Of a stretch of DNA of 64,000 nucleotides, positions 40,368 through 51,946 are shown one piece after another. The translations under genes were made by a program, and so were the position numbers. The stretch is from Rhexocercosporidium sp. MPI-PUGE-AT-0058 (lineage: Eukaryota; Ascomycota; Leotiomycetes; Helotiales): the NCBI GenBank assembly GCA_020746875.1, contig JAGTJL010000016.1, forward strand, positions 1,302,001-1,366,000, given 5' to 3'. The notes below the pieces were generated by a model. It saw only the letters and a program-made list of their open reading frames with translations. It did not search any database and was not told the origin of the DNA. Numbering within the stretch: the stretch's first letter is position 1; every line of letters begins with the position of its first letter.

Positions 40368-43367
40368 TCATGAGAAATCGTCATCTCCGCCCTGCCCTCG
40401 GTCTCCATCAATGACATCCACACGTAGCACTAACTCCTTGGTCTCGCGAGCAATCTCGAATGCTATCGGTGGTAGCGATTGGTTCCATGCTCTCCAAGCT
40501 CGTTCACCTTCCTCGTCATCTCGGCCTTCGTCTGCGATATCTCGGCCAGTCTTTCCTGCATCTATCAGACGCTGCCGGATACTGGCTAGTTTTCGAACAA
40601 TGGGCTCTCCTTGAGTCCGCAATATCCCATTGCCGGTTGAGGACATGGCAGTCTCAGTCGAAGAAACGACAGTGCCGACAACATCAGCAATGGCGTTGAT
40701 TTGTGTCGAGATGGCGGTTATCCCAGACTCAGAACGGATCGACGAGACAAGGGACTGGATGTTCTGCACTAATAGGGCGGTCTGATCTTCGAGATAGATC
40801 TAGAATTGTTAGTATCTAGCATCTACAATAAAGGTCCTCAATTCTTACCTTGAGTTCTTCGACATCACTATCTTGGGTTCTGATGCCGAAACCGACTCCC
40901 ATTGGTGCTGGAGGAAGAGCCTTGTTGCCATTCGTGTAACCATTCCCATTCTGGGCACCTCGAGACATGGATCGTTGCCGTCCTGCCCAGGATTCCTTCC
41001 CTGAGCTTCTCGGGCGCATGGTAGATTCCCGTGGCGAGTTGATCGGGCTATACATAGAAGAATCGGCACTCATACGAGCATTGCCGAGACCTTGAAAGGG
41101 TGGTGGGGCATTTTCCTGCCTCGGGTCGCGGACGGGAAAGAAACCAGTGGTATCAACCGGAGCCAAGTTTCCGTCATCATCGTCGTCAAGTTCGCCAGCA
41201 GGTGTTGGTCGGATCTTTACTGTCCTGACAAGCTCAACGACAGCGGAAGTAAGATGCGACGCTGCCGCATCAAGCAAAGACACGGGAGACAGGCCCTTTG
41301 CCGAAGCGAAATTCTTTGAAGCGGTGATTAAGTTGTTTGCTGTGGCCGAGACCCTTGATTTCAACTTCGTTTGTTGTTGCACCAATTCTCCACTGCTCGT
41401 GGGCGCCTCATCAATATCCTGCGTAATTCTCCTCACGTTCACAACAACCGACTTCATGAATTCTATCACCCTTGCTGGATCATCCACCCTTGCTGTCCGT
41501 AGAAGCTCATCAATGGAAATCTGAAATTTGGTAACATGGACATCCTTGACCATTCCGTTTGCTTCAGTGAAGCCACTTTCCTTGGCATATTTCGCTGCGT
41601 CTTGTTGGATAGTGAGACCAATCGAGGATGCTCTTAAACTGCGCAATTGTGTCTTGGTCCGGGCGTACCGATTCCTCCAGTCCTTGACCTCTTCTTCTAA
41701 CTTGTTGACGGTATTTGAAAGCTGCTCCTCTCTGTCATATGAAGATTCGCTCCGTTCGGAAAGTACTCGCATCTCCCGGAGGAATTCTTGGGCTTCCCTG
41801 CGGACTTCATCTGTGACTATCTGCTGTTCTCGTAGCTCATCTCTCAATTCCTGGTTCTCTCTTTCCAAGTCCGAATTGCCCATTCCCCTCGATCCTGATC
41901 CTTGAGGAGGTCCTGCTGCTCTTAGCTCTTCGATTTGCGAGCGGAGTTCTCTTTCGGTATTTGCCTGTGACGACCGCATACGATCCAGTTCCGATTGCAG
42001 TGACTCGTTCAGGTTTTGTGCATCCGCAAGCTTGCTCTCCAGATTCATTTTCAGATCCGTGAATTCCTTCTTTTCCATGTTCAAAGCTGTTGCTCGACTC
42101 CTCTCACCATTTAGGACGTTATTCAACTCATCGTCTTTCTGTTTGAGGGTGTCCTCCATGGAATCTAATTTGTCTCTTAATTCGGCCACTTGCGATTGGT
42201 AGTCTTCGATGAGTTTCTTGTCGGTCTAATTCAGTTAGTAGGTAATTGGTAATTGGCAAAAAAGAAAAAACTTCTTACTTCAGAGGAACCCCCGACACTC
42301 TTATTCCTACTTCGCGCAGCACCTTCCAAGCCAAAAGCGTCCGCATCATCATCGTCGTTATCCTCTCCTCCAGTCTCATCATCCTCAACCATTGTGCTCT
42401 TGTTCGGCACTATCGTATTACTTTGGAATGTCTTTGGAGTAGGTCGACCGTAATCATTCGGAGGTAAACCAGGGGACGGTGGCACACCAAGTCCCCCATT
42501 CATTGGCCCTCCATTCATCGGTCGTGGTCCATTCCGAGATTCGCTTCTCATCGAGTATCCTGCAATAGAGCTTGCATCTGAAGGTCTACGCATACGAGGC
42601 ATTCCATTTACCGGTGTTCCATTCCCATTTCTGCTCGGTGGTCCTCTCATAGAAGCAGGACTACCCATTCGACTTATATCGCCTGCTGCGAATTTGGGGA
42701 ACCTCCTTTCTAACTCATAGTATACATCTGTTGCGAGGTCGCGAAACCTGGGCGGTGGTAAGGTGGAAAGCTTTTGTCTGGCCTGATTTCTCTTTGGATG
42801 AAAAGTGTCTTTCGGTAATAGGAACGGCGGTGGTCCTCCATCCGGTGTCCCTCCATTCGGCGTCCTCCTCCCAGCCTGCTGTCTGCGCAAGAGTTCGTCA
42901 AACACATCGGTACTCAGTTCTTGAAATTGTACTGGCGATAACCTCAGTAGCTTATCCCGTGCTCTATTCGGTCTTGGGTTCCCTTTCTCATCCCGCAGCG
43001 ACGCTGCCAGGTATCTCTTGAGGGCGACATAATGTTCCGAGAGAGTGCTCTCGAATTGCTCGTCCTTCCTACTTCTGCCACTCTCACTCTGTGCATATAA
43101 CCCCGTTCCAACACTGGACCTCGCGATCGAGCTCGGCGGCGAGGGTTGACCAGCGCCTGGACTACCCGCAGACGATCCTCTGGGTGGGAAGCCTCCTCCA
43201 TTCATTGTGCCGTTCGAGCCACTCGATATTGGCGGTGAAGCAAGTTGCCCACGATTATTTGGTGGGAAGTAGGGTGAATCGTTCTCGAGACCTTGGTACT
43301 TCGAAATGCCGGACCATTCACTCTCTCCTACAGAAACAGGCGACAAGGGGCCATTTCGGCCATTCAT
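40368..43367 (-). CDS. SPA2-type cell-polarity scaffold protein
   Basis: Three exons (43367-42279, 42225-40849, 40799-40368); 965 aa. The N-terminal region contains two SPA2-homology (GIT) repeats. The first runs around YVALKRYLAASL and RDKLLRLSPVQFQEL; the second around RQKLSTLPPPRFRDL and ATDVYYELERRFP. These are the defining feature of SPA2/SpaA polarisome scaffolds that bind MAP-kinase kinases at hyphal tips. A long Glu/Arg/Leu coiled coil follows (about residues 365-560), then a conserved helical domain, a low-complexity Pro/Ser/Gly region, and a C-terminal conserved helical block rich in Ile, Ser and Val that is shared by SPA2 proteins. I chose the ATG at 43367 (MNGRNGPLSP); in-frame sequence upstream starts only with GTG. 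Confidence 0.92.
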
Positions 43368-45109
43368 TGTAGATGCTGCGGAGATATGTAGTGTCTGACC
43401 CTTTTCGGGAATCCTCAGTCTGTAGCGAGCGTCCTCCACAATCCACTCGGGATTTACTGAGCTGCGCGACCGCTGTCTGCTGCGGGCATTTGCGAGATCC
43501 TCTGGTCGGGAGATAGATGGGATCGGAGGCTTGAATACAAAACTGCCTCAGAGTGCAACGATAGCGGGCGTGAAACGTCGTCGGGGCTGGCAGGGTTGGC
43601 AAAGCGAGCGAGCGTGTCGGATCGTGAATTAGTCGTGCCGGTACGTACCTAGGGAGTACAGTCCAGAGGTTGGGCGCTGGAAGGATTGGGTGGATGACTG
43701 GTAAGGACCGTGGGTTGTGGTGTTGCACAGAGAAAATAAATGACAATGGCAATGAATGGCAGTTGGAAGTGAGAGCGATGACGGTGACGGTGGAAAGGGG
43801 GTTAAAGTCGCACAGCGTGTGGACTCAATCACTTGATCCGGGATTTTCTCCAAGCTTGATCGAACTTCCCCCTTCTTTACCTTTGATGGCGGGCGACGGC
43901 GTTCCTGGGGGCGTGAGGCGGCGCGTAAATTGGCTGCTGTTAGGGTGAGCTTAGGATGTGCTTGGGCACGCCAGCCAGCAAGTGCGAGATCGATAAGCTC
44001 CAGGTCCCGATTAGACTTCGATCAGCGGCAGTCAGAGTTCGGGATGAGCCACTGAGGGTTTGTAAGGAGAGTTTGTTTCGTTTGCTGTTCAACGTTGGAG
44101 TCCGAGTCAGAGCCAGAGGAGTTCGCGACAGAGATGCTACTCATAAAGTAGAGTAGCGAGTATCCAGAGGAAGAGAAGGGCACAGCAGACCAAGAGGTCC
44201 AACCAATGAAATGAAACGAAGAAAAAAAGTTCCAGCTTTTCCCACCCAACAATCCGTTGTTCCTTACGGATTTTATTTTATTTTATTTAGTTCCTATTCC
44301 AATCTCCAGGGCCTCCAGGGCCCCCTTCCAGATGCATTGGCAACGTGCTTTCATCCCCAGGTTGGACAACCGCGTCAGGGGTTGATATATTACTTGCTGG
44401 CTGGCCAGCCCAACCCCAGGGGTACGAGTGCTGGTTAGTTCGGTGATTGGCTCGGCCGGATCTCGACCAGCACCAACTCTCATCTCACTTGCACTTTTCA
44501 ACAGAGATGATAGATATCCTCTTCTCTTCTGCCTTTCTCATCCCATCTTCACGCCTACCAATTTATTTGTCGGTGATGATGGGATGTCGCTGCTAGTCAG
44601 GTGAGCTGGCGGCTTGGCGGGCTAACGAGGATCTTGTGCTGAGACTTTGGAGGGTTCTTGCTTGCTGGACCAGAGTTCTGGAAGAATATCCAGACTTGTG
44701 TTATCCAGGGAACCTGGGTGTGCCGCGGTCCTAGCCGCTCACCGCGACTCAGAGAAAGGACCCCTGAAGGACCAATCTCGTCTTTCGAGATCAAGACAAA
44801 TTATGGGTCACGTCCAACCCACAGACATGGATCCATTTATCCCAGACCGTGGTCTGCCTCCCTACCAAAATTATACAGCCCTATGCAACGTTATTGATAC
44901 TCACGGCATAAATGCTTCTGGCGAGGAGCAGCCCAACCATTTATCCACCCTTCATGGCCTCACAATTGCCTGATACAGGTTGCAGAAACAATGTTCGACT
45001 CTTGAATGTCTGGAGGATTTCCTAATCCGGGCGGGCCTTGGAAAAACGCCTCTGTTGGGTATCCCGGTCCTCAACGCCAGCCGTAATCTAAAAATGAAAA
45101 GTGCAATGC
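43368..45109. other. Intergenic interval upstream of the SPA2-like gene
   Basis: It holds the SPA2 5' flank and the 3' flank of SSU72. A 108-codon plus-strand frame at 44647-44973 lacks any recognised feature and is not called. No RNA gene seen. Confidence 0.5.
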
Positions 45110-45934
45110 TCAAAACCATGCCAAAGTCCATACCGCGGGAAGATTTGGCCATCTCTCCTGCCACTCTCCGATGATCTCAGGCACCCGTTCATCAAAGCCG
45201 CTTCTACTGGCTGCATTCCCGCTGTCAAAGCCAGCGGGATTACGCTCTCTCTCCTCTATGGCAGCTTTGTTCAGCGAATCTGCCAAGTCCAAGATGCCCC
45301 TACCACCCACCAGTGCCTCTTCATGGTTATCTTTGATGTCAACATTGATGACGTGCACGGGTCGATTCAAGGGAGATCCTCGACTCATCAAATCATCAAT
45401 AACGGCATCCCAGCATCGCTCCTCGCAAGTGATGACTACGTCTACCACTCCTCCTTCAACGCCTTCACTACCTCTATCTTTATTGTGTTCCAGTCGAGGA
45501 ACGCCGACTTGCCAGTCCTGCCACCTCTCGGGGCCCCACTTGACATTTCTGTTCCGTTCAAGCATATTCAAGAGACCGTTGGCTCGGTAGAGACGGGGGT
45601 CTTTTGACTCGAGCTCTTTATACATGCTATCGTAGGACGTCTTGTTGAATTGGTAGACGTTGGGCTTATCTATTGAAGGACCTGGTAGACGGACCAGAGA
45701 TCCTGTGCCGAAAGAGATCACCGGATAGTGGGCCGCGGCAAGTCGGAGATGTGATTCCATAGATCTGTTGCAAGTATCAGCGACGTCAGAGAGGTGGCAT
45801 CGCAATATAACGAACCTGTTCTGGTTGCTTGCGCATACCGTGCAGAATTTAAGCTTGAATCCTCCAGGATCTTGACGTTCTCCATTTGAAGTCGAACCAT
45901 TTGTGGCCCCGCTTTGTGCATGTGGTTGAGCCAT
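45110..45934 (-). CDS. SSU72: RNA polymerase II CTD phosphatase SSU72
   Basis: Two exons (45934-45816, 45764-45110); 257 aa. The signature phosphatase loop C-x5-R is CASNQNR (Cys34 to Arg40) directly followed by SMESH, which is diagnostic of SSU72; the intron splits the Arg40 codon. Downstream are [13 protein letters not shown], the [14 protein letters not shown] segment with the general-acid Asp, and the conserved ending WTLAWF. It removes phosphate from Ser5/Ser7 of the polymerase II C-terminal repeat and works with the cleavage/polyadenylation machinery in the nucleus. An N-terminal extension of about 25 Ser/Asn/Gly-rich residues is normal in filamentous fungi. The start is the ATG at 45934; further upstream in frame there is only a TTG. 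Confidence 0.95.
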   Translation of the reverse strand: MAQPHAQSGATNGSTSNGERQDPGGFKLKFCTVCASNQNRFVILRCHLSDVADTCNRSMESHLRLAAAHYPVISFGTGSLVRLPGPSIDKPNVYQFNKTSYDSMYKELESKDPRLYRANGLLNMLERNRNVKWGPERWQDWQVGVPRLEHNKDRGSEGVEGGVVDVVITCEERCWDAVIDDLMSRGSPLNRPVHVINVDIKDNHEEALVGGRGILDLADSLNKAAIEERERNPAGFDSGNAASRSGFDERVPEIIGEWQERWPNLPAVWTLAWF

Positions 45935-48550
45935 GATTGATGAAGGGGTTTTCGCGGCGGACAAATGTCACGTCGTCGTGCAATGAGCTGCTCACATTTG
46001 CAGGCGTATAGTCTGCGGATGGTCTCTGTTCACTGCTGTTGAGCTATCAGCTTTGCTCGGAATGTAGATTCGGGAGGGTGGTAGAGCAAGGTAAAAGCAA
46101 TTCAGTTAAGCGTAAAAAATGTGTCTCCTCAAGGGGAATAGGACAGCTCCAATATGGTATATCATCATGTTGCAAGTCAGGGAGTGGGTAGAGTGGGAGG
46201 AATACGTACAGTACCAATGTGCTTGAGTTGTCGTAACGTCGAGGATGGGGAAGAGCTCCAAAGCTCCAAGAAAGAAAAGCTGTGGTCCGTCGATGGCGCT
46301 GGATTTTAGTGCCTCGCTTAAGGCCATTACGGTGACCTCGGAACACAGCAATGGCAAAACATTTCAAGCGAGCATCATGAGGGACGAGCGGATGGATACT
46401 GACTGTAACACGGCACTGTAGTAATAAGCAATAATGCCTTTGTCAAGAAAACGCACCAGTATCCCGAGCTTTTGTTTGGAAGATGATGTCGTGAAATTTC
46501 CTTAGCAGCTGCAGTAACTCTTTGGCCGAGAGCATCATCTTCAATTCTTGTCAACAATAAGGTAGGCGGAGCCTCATTCTCGTCATTGTCACAAATTCAA
46601 GTCCGTGATTTTCATGGTCAGATTAGGCCTCTACCTTTACGCTCTGTAGAACTAGACAAAAGGTTCTTTTGCAATTCATGTCTCAAGCCTCTTTCTTACT
46701 TACAGTTTCTTACGATTTCGTCTTCCACAGCTGACTCCATGTCCATCTCAGCTGAACGATGGTGGCAAGGAGAGGACTGGCTGGCTAGCTGGCTGGGCTG
46801 AAGATACATTAATAGCCTACTCAATAGTGTCGTTTTCATCTGCCAAGTCGTGCCATTTAACAAGTATACGAAATCCTTCGTCCACGTCATTCGGTATCAA
46901 TATCCGAAGTTCTTCTCAGATGGGTTCGCATAAGACTTGAGACAGGATAATCGCAGTCACCTCATGGATCGCTTCAGAAAGCAGCACGTGTCTCTAGGAC
47001 CGGGCATCGGAAACCGGACGAACTTGCTGCCGCAGCTGTTTGAAGGGCGACGGTGAGGGTGAAGGTACTTCGTTAACCGGAAATGTTTTATGCAGCTACT
47101 TGTCCGCAATCGAGCTTCACTTGCGACTCAATATCGCCTCATGATGTATATTGGCGGCACTGCTGGACGATACCACTGCCTGTAAGCGCACAGCAGCAGC
47201 ACAGAAACATAGGTGGACTGCTATTGGCCAGGGATTGACTTTCCCGCCCGTGCAGCCCCGCCACCTAGGTAGTTGTTTCAAGTCAGGGAGCTCTGTTCCG
47301 GAAATAGATTTCCTTTCCTTTTCGGCCTGGAGATTGGAGATGCATGGAGATGAGATGCCAGTCCAGTGCCACCCCCAACCAGCAGCAAGCAAGCCAGCAG
47401 CCCTTTCCAGAACATCGTGGATGTGATAAAAAGCCTTGCCAGCCAAAATCACAGAGCCCCATTGTCGTTGCCAGACTGCGCTCGCCCATTCATATTCGCA
47501 GCTCTAAAAGATCAAGTTACAATCACGTGGACAGTACTAGCTAACTAACACTTCCACACGACATTCCGTTAATAAGGCAGATCTCCATCTCGCGCTGCGG
47601 GGTCCTGGACCTTGTCACTCCCTCCAAGTCCTCCCTCCCTCCCTCCCACCCTCACTCCTCAATTCAGTCCCTCTCTGGTGCTATCGCAGGCAGACTTTGC
47701 GGCGTTTGAGACTCGGCGCTTGTTCTGTCACCCTCCCACGAATCGACAGCGCCCTCCTTTCAGTACTGTAGTAGTGCTCTCACTGCCAGTCTCCTCACAA
47801 GCTCCAAAAGTCCATCAGCAAGCGATCTGAGCGCCAGGCCAGGCCAGTTCAGCGCCGTCTGCCCGTTTTGGTCACTGGCTCTGCAGTAGCCAGATCCTCC
47901 TCATCCATCTCCTTGTCAAGGTGTCCAGGCGCATTGGTGCTTCCTCGCCATCCAATTGGGTACTTTGGAGGACGGTGGGGTCAGCGCTCCCTTGATCTCT
48001 TCTCTTCAAAAGATCAGATTTGTCTGTGTCCACACTGCCCACTGCTCACTGCACCACTGTCCACTCTCCAAGAGCATCAACCTGGTCGAGAGTCGCAAAC
48101 GCAGTTTGACATCGTCAAATCTATCTCGAACAAGCCAGCCTCGACCGCGACTGCGCATCCATTGCGCCAATATTGACTTATTGTCGTCGCATCACCCGTC
48201 GAGCATTCCTCGCCTCCGATTCTACCGTGGATCTGACATTACCAGTACACCACGCGCGGGACTGTCATCGTTGCTGATCACTTCCCACTATCCCGGACTC
48301 ATCAGTTGATCGGAGGCCCAGTGATCTGAACACTCTCGGAATAGACACCGACCCTCCCCTCGGTCCTTCCTTCCCTCCTTGCTTTTGCGCAAGTGTGACT
48401 CCAACATCAACCTCTGGATCAACCTCAAGCCTGTTCTGGTGGAATTCAAAGCTTGCTGGCAAGCTGCCGCCGACTCGGTAACATCGCAAACAGCGAATAG
48501 ACATACACATTGCGCCAGTCGAGGAGGCTGTTCAAAAGCACGACACCAGG
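45935..48550. other. Intergenic interval, divergent promoters of SSU72 and the SH3 gene
   Basis: About 2.6 kb without a supported gene. The right 1 kb is pyrimidine-rich (CTCCCTCC-type runs near 47630) and probably holds the promoter and a long 5' leader of the SH3-protein gene. Short frames on both strands have no family features. Confidence 0.5.
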
Positions 48551-50236
48551 ATGACCGCCGTTATGTCCCCCACGCTGGATCCCTCATCCCCAGCGACATC
48601 ACCCTCACCGGTGACTTCTCCCTCGTCGAATCCGAATCATCCTCCATTACCGCCCTTGATTACCTCTCCTCCCACCCGAAGATCAACTCTGCAGCGACCG
48701 ACTTCACATGCGTCGAAGAACAGGTTGTCACAGTACTCAAACTATTCTGTGCCCTCCCGATCACGCCCACCTTCGCACATATTCCCTGTCTTCCATTCGA
48801 GTCTACCGTACACAACAGTACGCGATTTTGCCTACCCAGTCTTGCATCCCATGCACTATGGGCCTCCCTTGGAACCCTCTCAACCACCCTCTGGATTGTC
48901 AACACCTGCCAGCGAAACACACAGGCGGCTGTCTGATCCACCAACATCATGGGACAGTAGGGGAAGCTGGGTACCTGGGTCCTGGGCAAGTGAAGGTCTA
49001 ATGAAGGGGGAGCAGTTGGCGCCTATACACTTCGGGGACGGCCCACCATGGAGTGAAGATGAAGATCTTCAAAGCCCTGTGGTTGTCAGCTCGCGCCATA
49101 GAAAACATAAGTCTTCTGTTGGTGGGTTTGGTAATTCGCAAGGACGTGGGAGAGGTCGGAACCGCAGAGAAGATGGTGAGCGTACTACGAGTATGCTTAG
49201 CCAAGAAAACTATGAACAAGATAGAGGGTTCTTCGTTGGGAGAGGAGGTGACGGCAGCGAGAGATATTATGTGAACGAGGGAGACGAAGCAGACGGACCA
49301 GGGGGAGAATTTGTGACCTACCCACCAGAACAAGCTCGGCATTCGACATTGGCACCTTACAATGTTCCTGGCCAGAGAGATTCGCATTTTGCCGGTACAT
49401 TACCTAGTAGATCATATACAGACGAGACTGGGCAGGAATATCGCTCCGAATCAGATGCTTCTAGCTCGGCTTCCTCTCCAGGATTAACACGACATGATGA
49501 ATCTCGGTACTCACGAGACTATCAGTTCACAATCGCATCACCGGACGAGGAAATGCATGGCAAAGCTGTAGCACTTTTCGATTTTGAACGGGAAAATGAG
49601 AATGAACTTCCTTTGGTGGAGGGGCAGGTCATATGGGTGTCTTACCGACACGGGCAAGGATGGCTTGTTGCTGAGGATCCAAAAACTCAGGAAAGTGGTC
49701 TGGTTCCAGAAGAATATGTTCGGTTATTACGCGACATACAAGGAGGCTTAAACTCTCTGACTGGGCAAGCAACCGATCAGCTACTTAGTCCCGTTGCACC
49801 GGATTCAGGGACACCAACCCAGGCGGAGCATGGTCAAGCGTTTGGACATACCCCAACACCAAGCAATGGGAGCAATGGATATCAACAACCCATCGTATCG
49901 ACTTTCTCAACATCCTCGAAAGATCTTCATCCATATCCTCAACACCTCCTCGGGACGCCAGCTGGACAACCCCCACCACAGGTCATCCACTACCATGGCC
50001 AACGAGGAGGTAGCCAAGCTAACACGCCGACTTTGTCGAGCTCTCAGGAGGGTGCTCGAGACCGCACTAGCAGTCAAGATACGAAGGCTCGGAAAAAGGA
50101 AGACAGCTTGAATACCACACCAATCGCGACCCTTCCAGACACAAGACTAGAAACTGCAGTCAAACAACCCGGTAGTCCAGACAGTGATTCGTCTGAGGGA
50201 TCTTCTGATGCAGAGAAAGGCATTTCGAGTCCTTGA
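48551..50236 (+). CDS. NBP2-like SH3-domain adaptor protein
   Basis: Single exon of 561 aa. The only folded domain is an SH3 at about residues 338-396: AVALFDFERENENELPL, then GQVIWVSYRHGQGWLVAED, and SGLVPEEYVRLL. The ALYDF-like start, the WW-like GQGWLVAE and the VPxxYV end are all present. The N-terminal 300 residues are Pro/Ser-rich and then Gly/Arg-rich, and the C-terminal 165 residues are Ser/Thr/Gln-rich; all appear disordered. This layout matches yeast NBP2 / fission yeast Skb5-type adaptors. Those bring a PP2C phosphatase to MAP kinases (HOG and cell-wall pathways) or bind PAK kinases; the assignment to that group is by domain style, not by full alignment. Confidence 0.85.
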   Translation: MTAVMSPTLDPSSPATSPSPVTSPSSNPNHPPLPPLITSPPTRRSTLQRPTSHASKNRLSQYSNYSVPSRSRPPSHIFPVFHSSLPYTTVRDFAYPVLHPMHYGPPLEPSQPPSGLSTPASETHRRLSDPPTSWDSRGSWVPGSWASEGLMKGEQLAPIHFGDGPPWSEDEDLQSPVVVSSRHRKHKSSVGGFGNSQGRGRGRNRREDGERTTSMLSQENYEQDRGFFVGRGGDGSERYYVNEGDEADGPGGEFVTYPPEQARHSTLAPYNVPGQRDSHFAGTLPSRSYTDETGQEYRSESDASSSASSPGLTRHDESRYSRDYQFTIASPDEEMHGKAVALFDFERENENELPLVEGQVIWVSYRHGQGWLVAEDPKTQESGLVPEEYVRLLRDIQGGLNSLTGQATDQLLSPVAPDSGTPTQAEHGQAFGHTPTPSNGSNGYQQPIVSTFSTSSKDLHPYPQHLLGTPAGQPPPQVIHYHGQRGGSQANTPTLSSSQEGARDRTSSQDTKARKKEDSLNTTPIATLPDTRLETAVKQPGSPDSDSSEGSSDAEKGISSP

Positions 50237-51066
50237 ACTTACAGGAGTAACTTTGGATTGCTTTTAGAAGGGGCCATTTGAGAAATTTCAGTGCGTTGGT
50301 TTTTGTGCATATTTTGCTTCTTCGTTTTTTCCAATACCCCATTCAACGTCGGCTCGCTTGCATATAACCATTCTGGGAAAGAACGAACATTCGCTTAATT
50401 ATCTTCTGTCCTCCACTGTATTATCACGGGTAGTTTTTGTTGGAATTTTGGGAGATTGGGATGGGCTTTGCACGCTTCGATTATGAGGAGCTCATGGAGG
50501 GGAATGATAGGTCCGGTGCATAATAAGGTTATCACGAGCTTTACGACGGGCCTTTATCTGGGTGGGGGGAATGAAGGCAGGTCATGGCTTGGATGGAATG
50601 ATGTACGAGTTCAGATGAGATCTTATGAATTAGGATAGCGGTTATTAGAGCAGTTGATAAATAGGAGAATGGAGACCACTGAAGACCACTTGTTTGTTGA
50701 CTTAGGGTACCTGTGACATTGAGCCCGTTTCATTTCCAACTCAGCCCTCCGACCATTTGAACCGAGAATTCAAGATTGCGTTAGAATTTGCAAGCAGCTC
50801 TCAAAAAGGAGATGCTCAGTACCAAAAAGGGCTATTAACTATCTGGTAATTAATACAAGCAACCATTCCACAAGTGAACCCTTACTAACGGCCAAAAGGT
50901 GGGGTTGAGGAGGGGTAGCGGGAATGACCGCATGGACCGCGTCGAGCTTCCATTGCAATTCCCAAATATACCAGACCAAACGAGACCGAGCTTTCTTTCA
51001 TAGCCATCCCATCGCAAACTACAAAACCTCCTCAACTCAACCCCAAAGTATGCTCGCGTATCAAAC
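50237..51066. other. Intergenic interval between tandem genes
   Basis: It holds the 3' flank of the SH3 gene and the nicotinamidase promoter. No gene seen. Confidence 0.5.
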
Positions 51067-51946
51067 ATGGCAGCAACGACAGCGCCTTTCAAACCCGCTC
51101 TCATCATCGTAGATCTCCAGGAGGATTTCTGCCCGCCGGTACGTACCCCTCGTTCATTTCATCCCTCCATATCGTATGAAAGATAAAGCAAGAATGAAGA
51201 TTCAGGGTAGGGAAAAGAGAAAGAGAAGAAGAAGAAGAAGAAGAAGAAGACAAGAGAGATATCCCTCTAAACATGATAATCGAAATAGGCAGACACTAAC
51301 AGGTCTTTCTACGAAACAGAACGGCACCCTCGCAGTTCCCAACGGCCGCTCCACAATCCCCACAATCAACCACCTCCTCACCCTCCCCTTCGTCCTCAAA
51401 GTCGCCACAAAAGACTGGCATCCCCCAGACCACATCTCATTCGCATCGCAACACCCCTCCAAGGAACCCTTCCTCTCCACAACCATCATAACCAACCCCT
51501 CCAACGCCCTCGAAACATACGAGACGCGTCTCTGGCCCGACCACTGCATCCAAGGTACTCCCGGAGCAGAACTAGTTTCCGAATTGGATGTAGAGAAGGT
51601 GGATCATGTGGTGGAGAAGGGCATGAGGAGGGAGGTCGAGATGTATTCTGCCTTTTATGATCCGTTGGAGAAGCCGAGGTGTTGTGATAGTGGGCTGGGG
51701 GAGGTGTTGAGGGGGAAGGGAGTCACGGATGTTTTTGTGGTGGGGTTGGCGTTTGATTATTGTGTGAAGGCTACGGCGGTTGACGCGGCGAGGGAGGGGT
51801 TTAGGACGGTGGTTGTTAGGGATGGGACGAGGGCTGTTGATCCGGAGGGTTGGGAGGGGGTGGAGAGGGAGTTGAAGGAGAGGGGGGTGGATGTTGTGGG
51901 TGTTGATGGAGAGGATGTTAGGAAGGTTGAGGGTTTGAGAAACTAG
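51067..51946 (+). CDS. Nicotinamidase (isochorismatase-family hydrolase)
   Basis: Two exons (51067-51138, 51320-51946); 232 aa. The catalytic triad is visible: Asp16 in IIVDLQEDFCPP, Lys in VVEKGMRREVEMYSAF, and Cys in GLAFDYCVKATAVDA. Metal ligands are Asp56, His58 and His62 in KDWHPPDHISF, which is specific for nicotinamidases within the family. It converts nicotinamide to nicotinate plus ammonia in NAD+ salvage (yeast PNC1 role), relieving sirtuin inhibition. The C-terminal half has a strikingly G-rich coding strand at third positions (GTG/GGG/GAG runs), unlike the first half. The 181-bp intron contains a purine-rich GAA repeat. Confidence 0.93.
51225..51250. repeat. GAA trinucleotide repeat inside the nicotinamidase intron
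   Basis: About eight tandem GAA units on the plus strand, within a longer purine tract between the donor at 51139 and the acceptor at 51319. Its length may vary between strains. Confidence 0.85.

Noticed and set aside
40845..41905. Frames of 75-125 codons on both strands
   Set aside because: Shadows of the SPA2-like coiled-coil exon.
42246..43372. Several plus-strand frames of 66-96 codons
   Set aside because: They are antisense to the SPA2-like coding sequence, which has clear family domains.
44647..44973. 108-codon plus-strand frame
   Set aside because: No domain or plausible promoter context; in the flank between SPA2-like and SSU72 genes.
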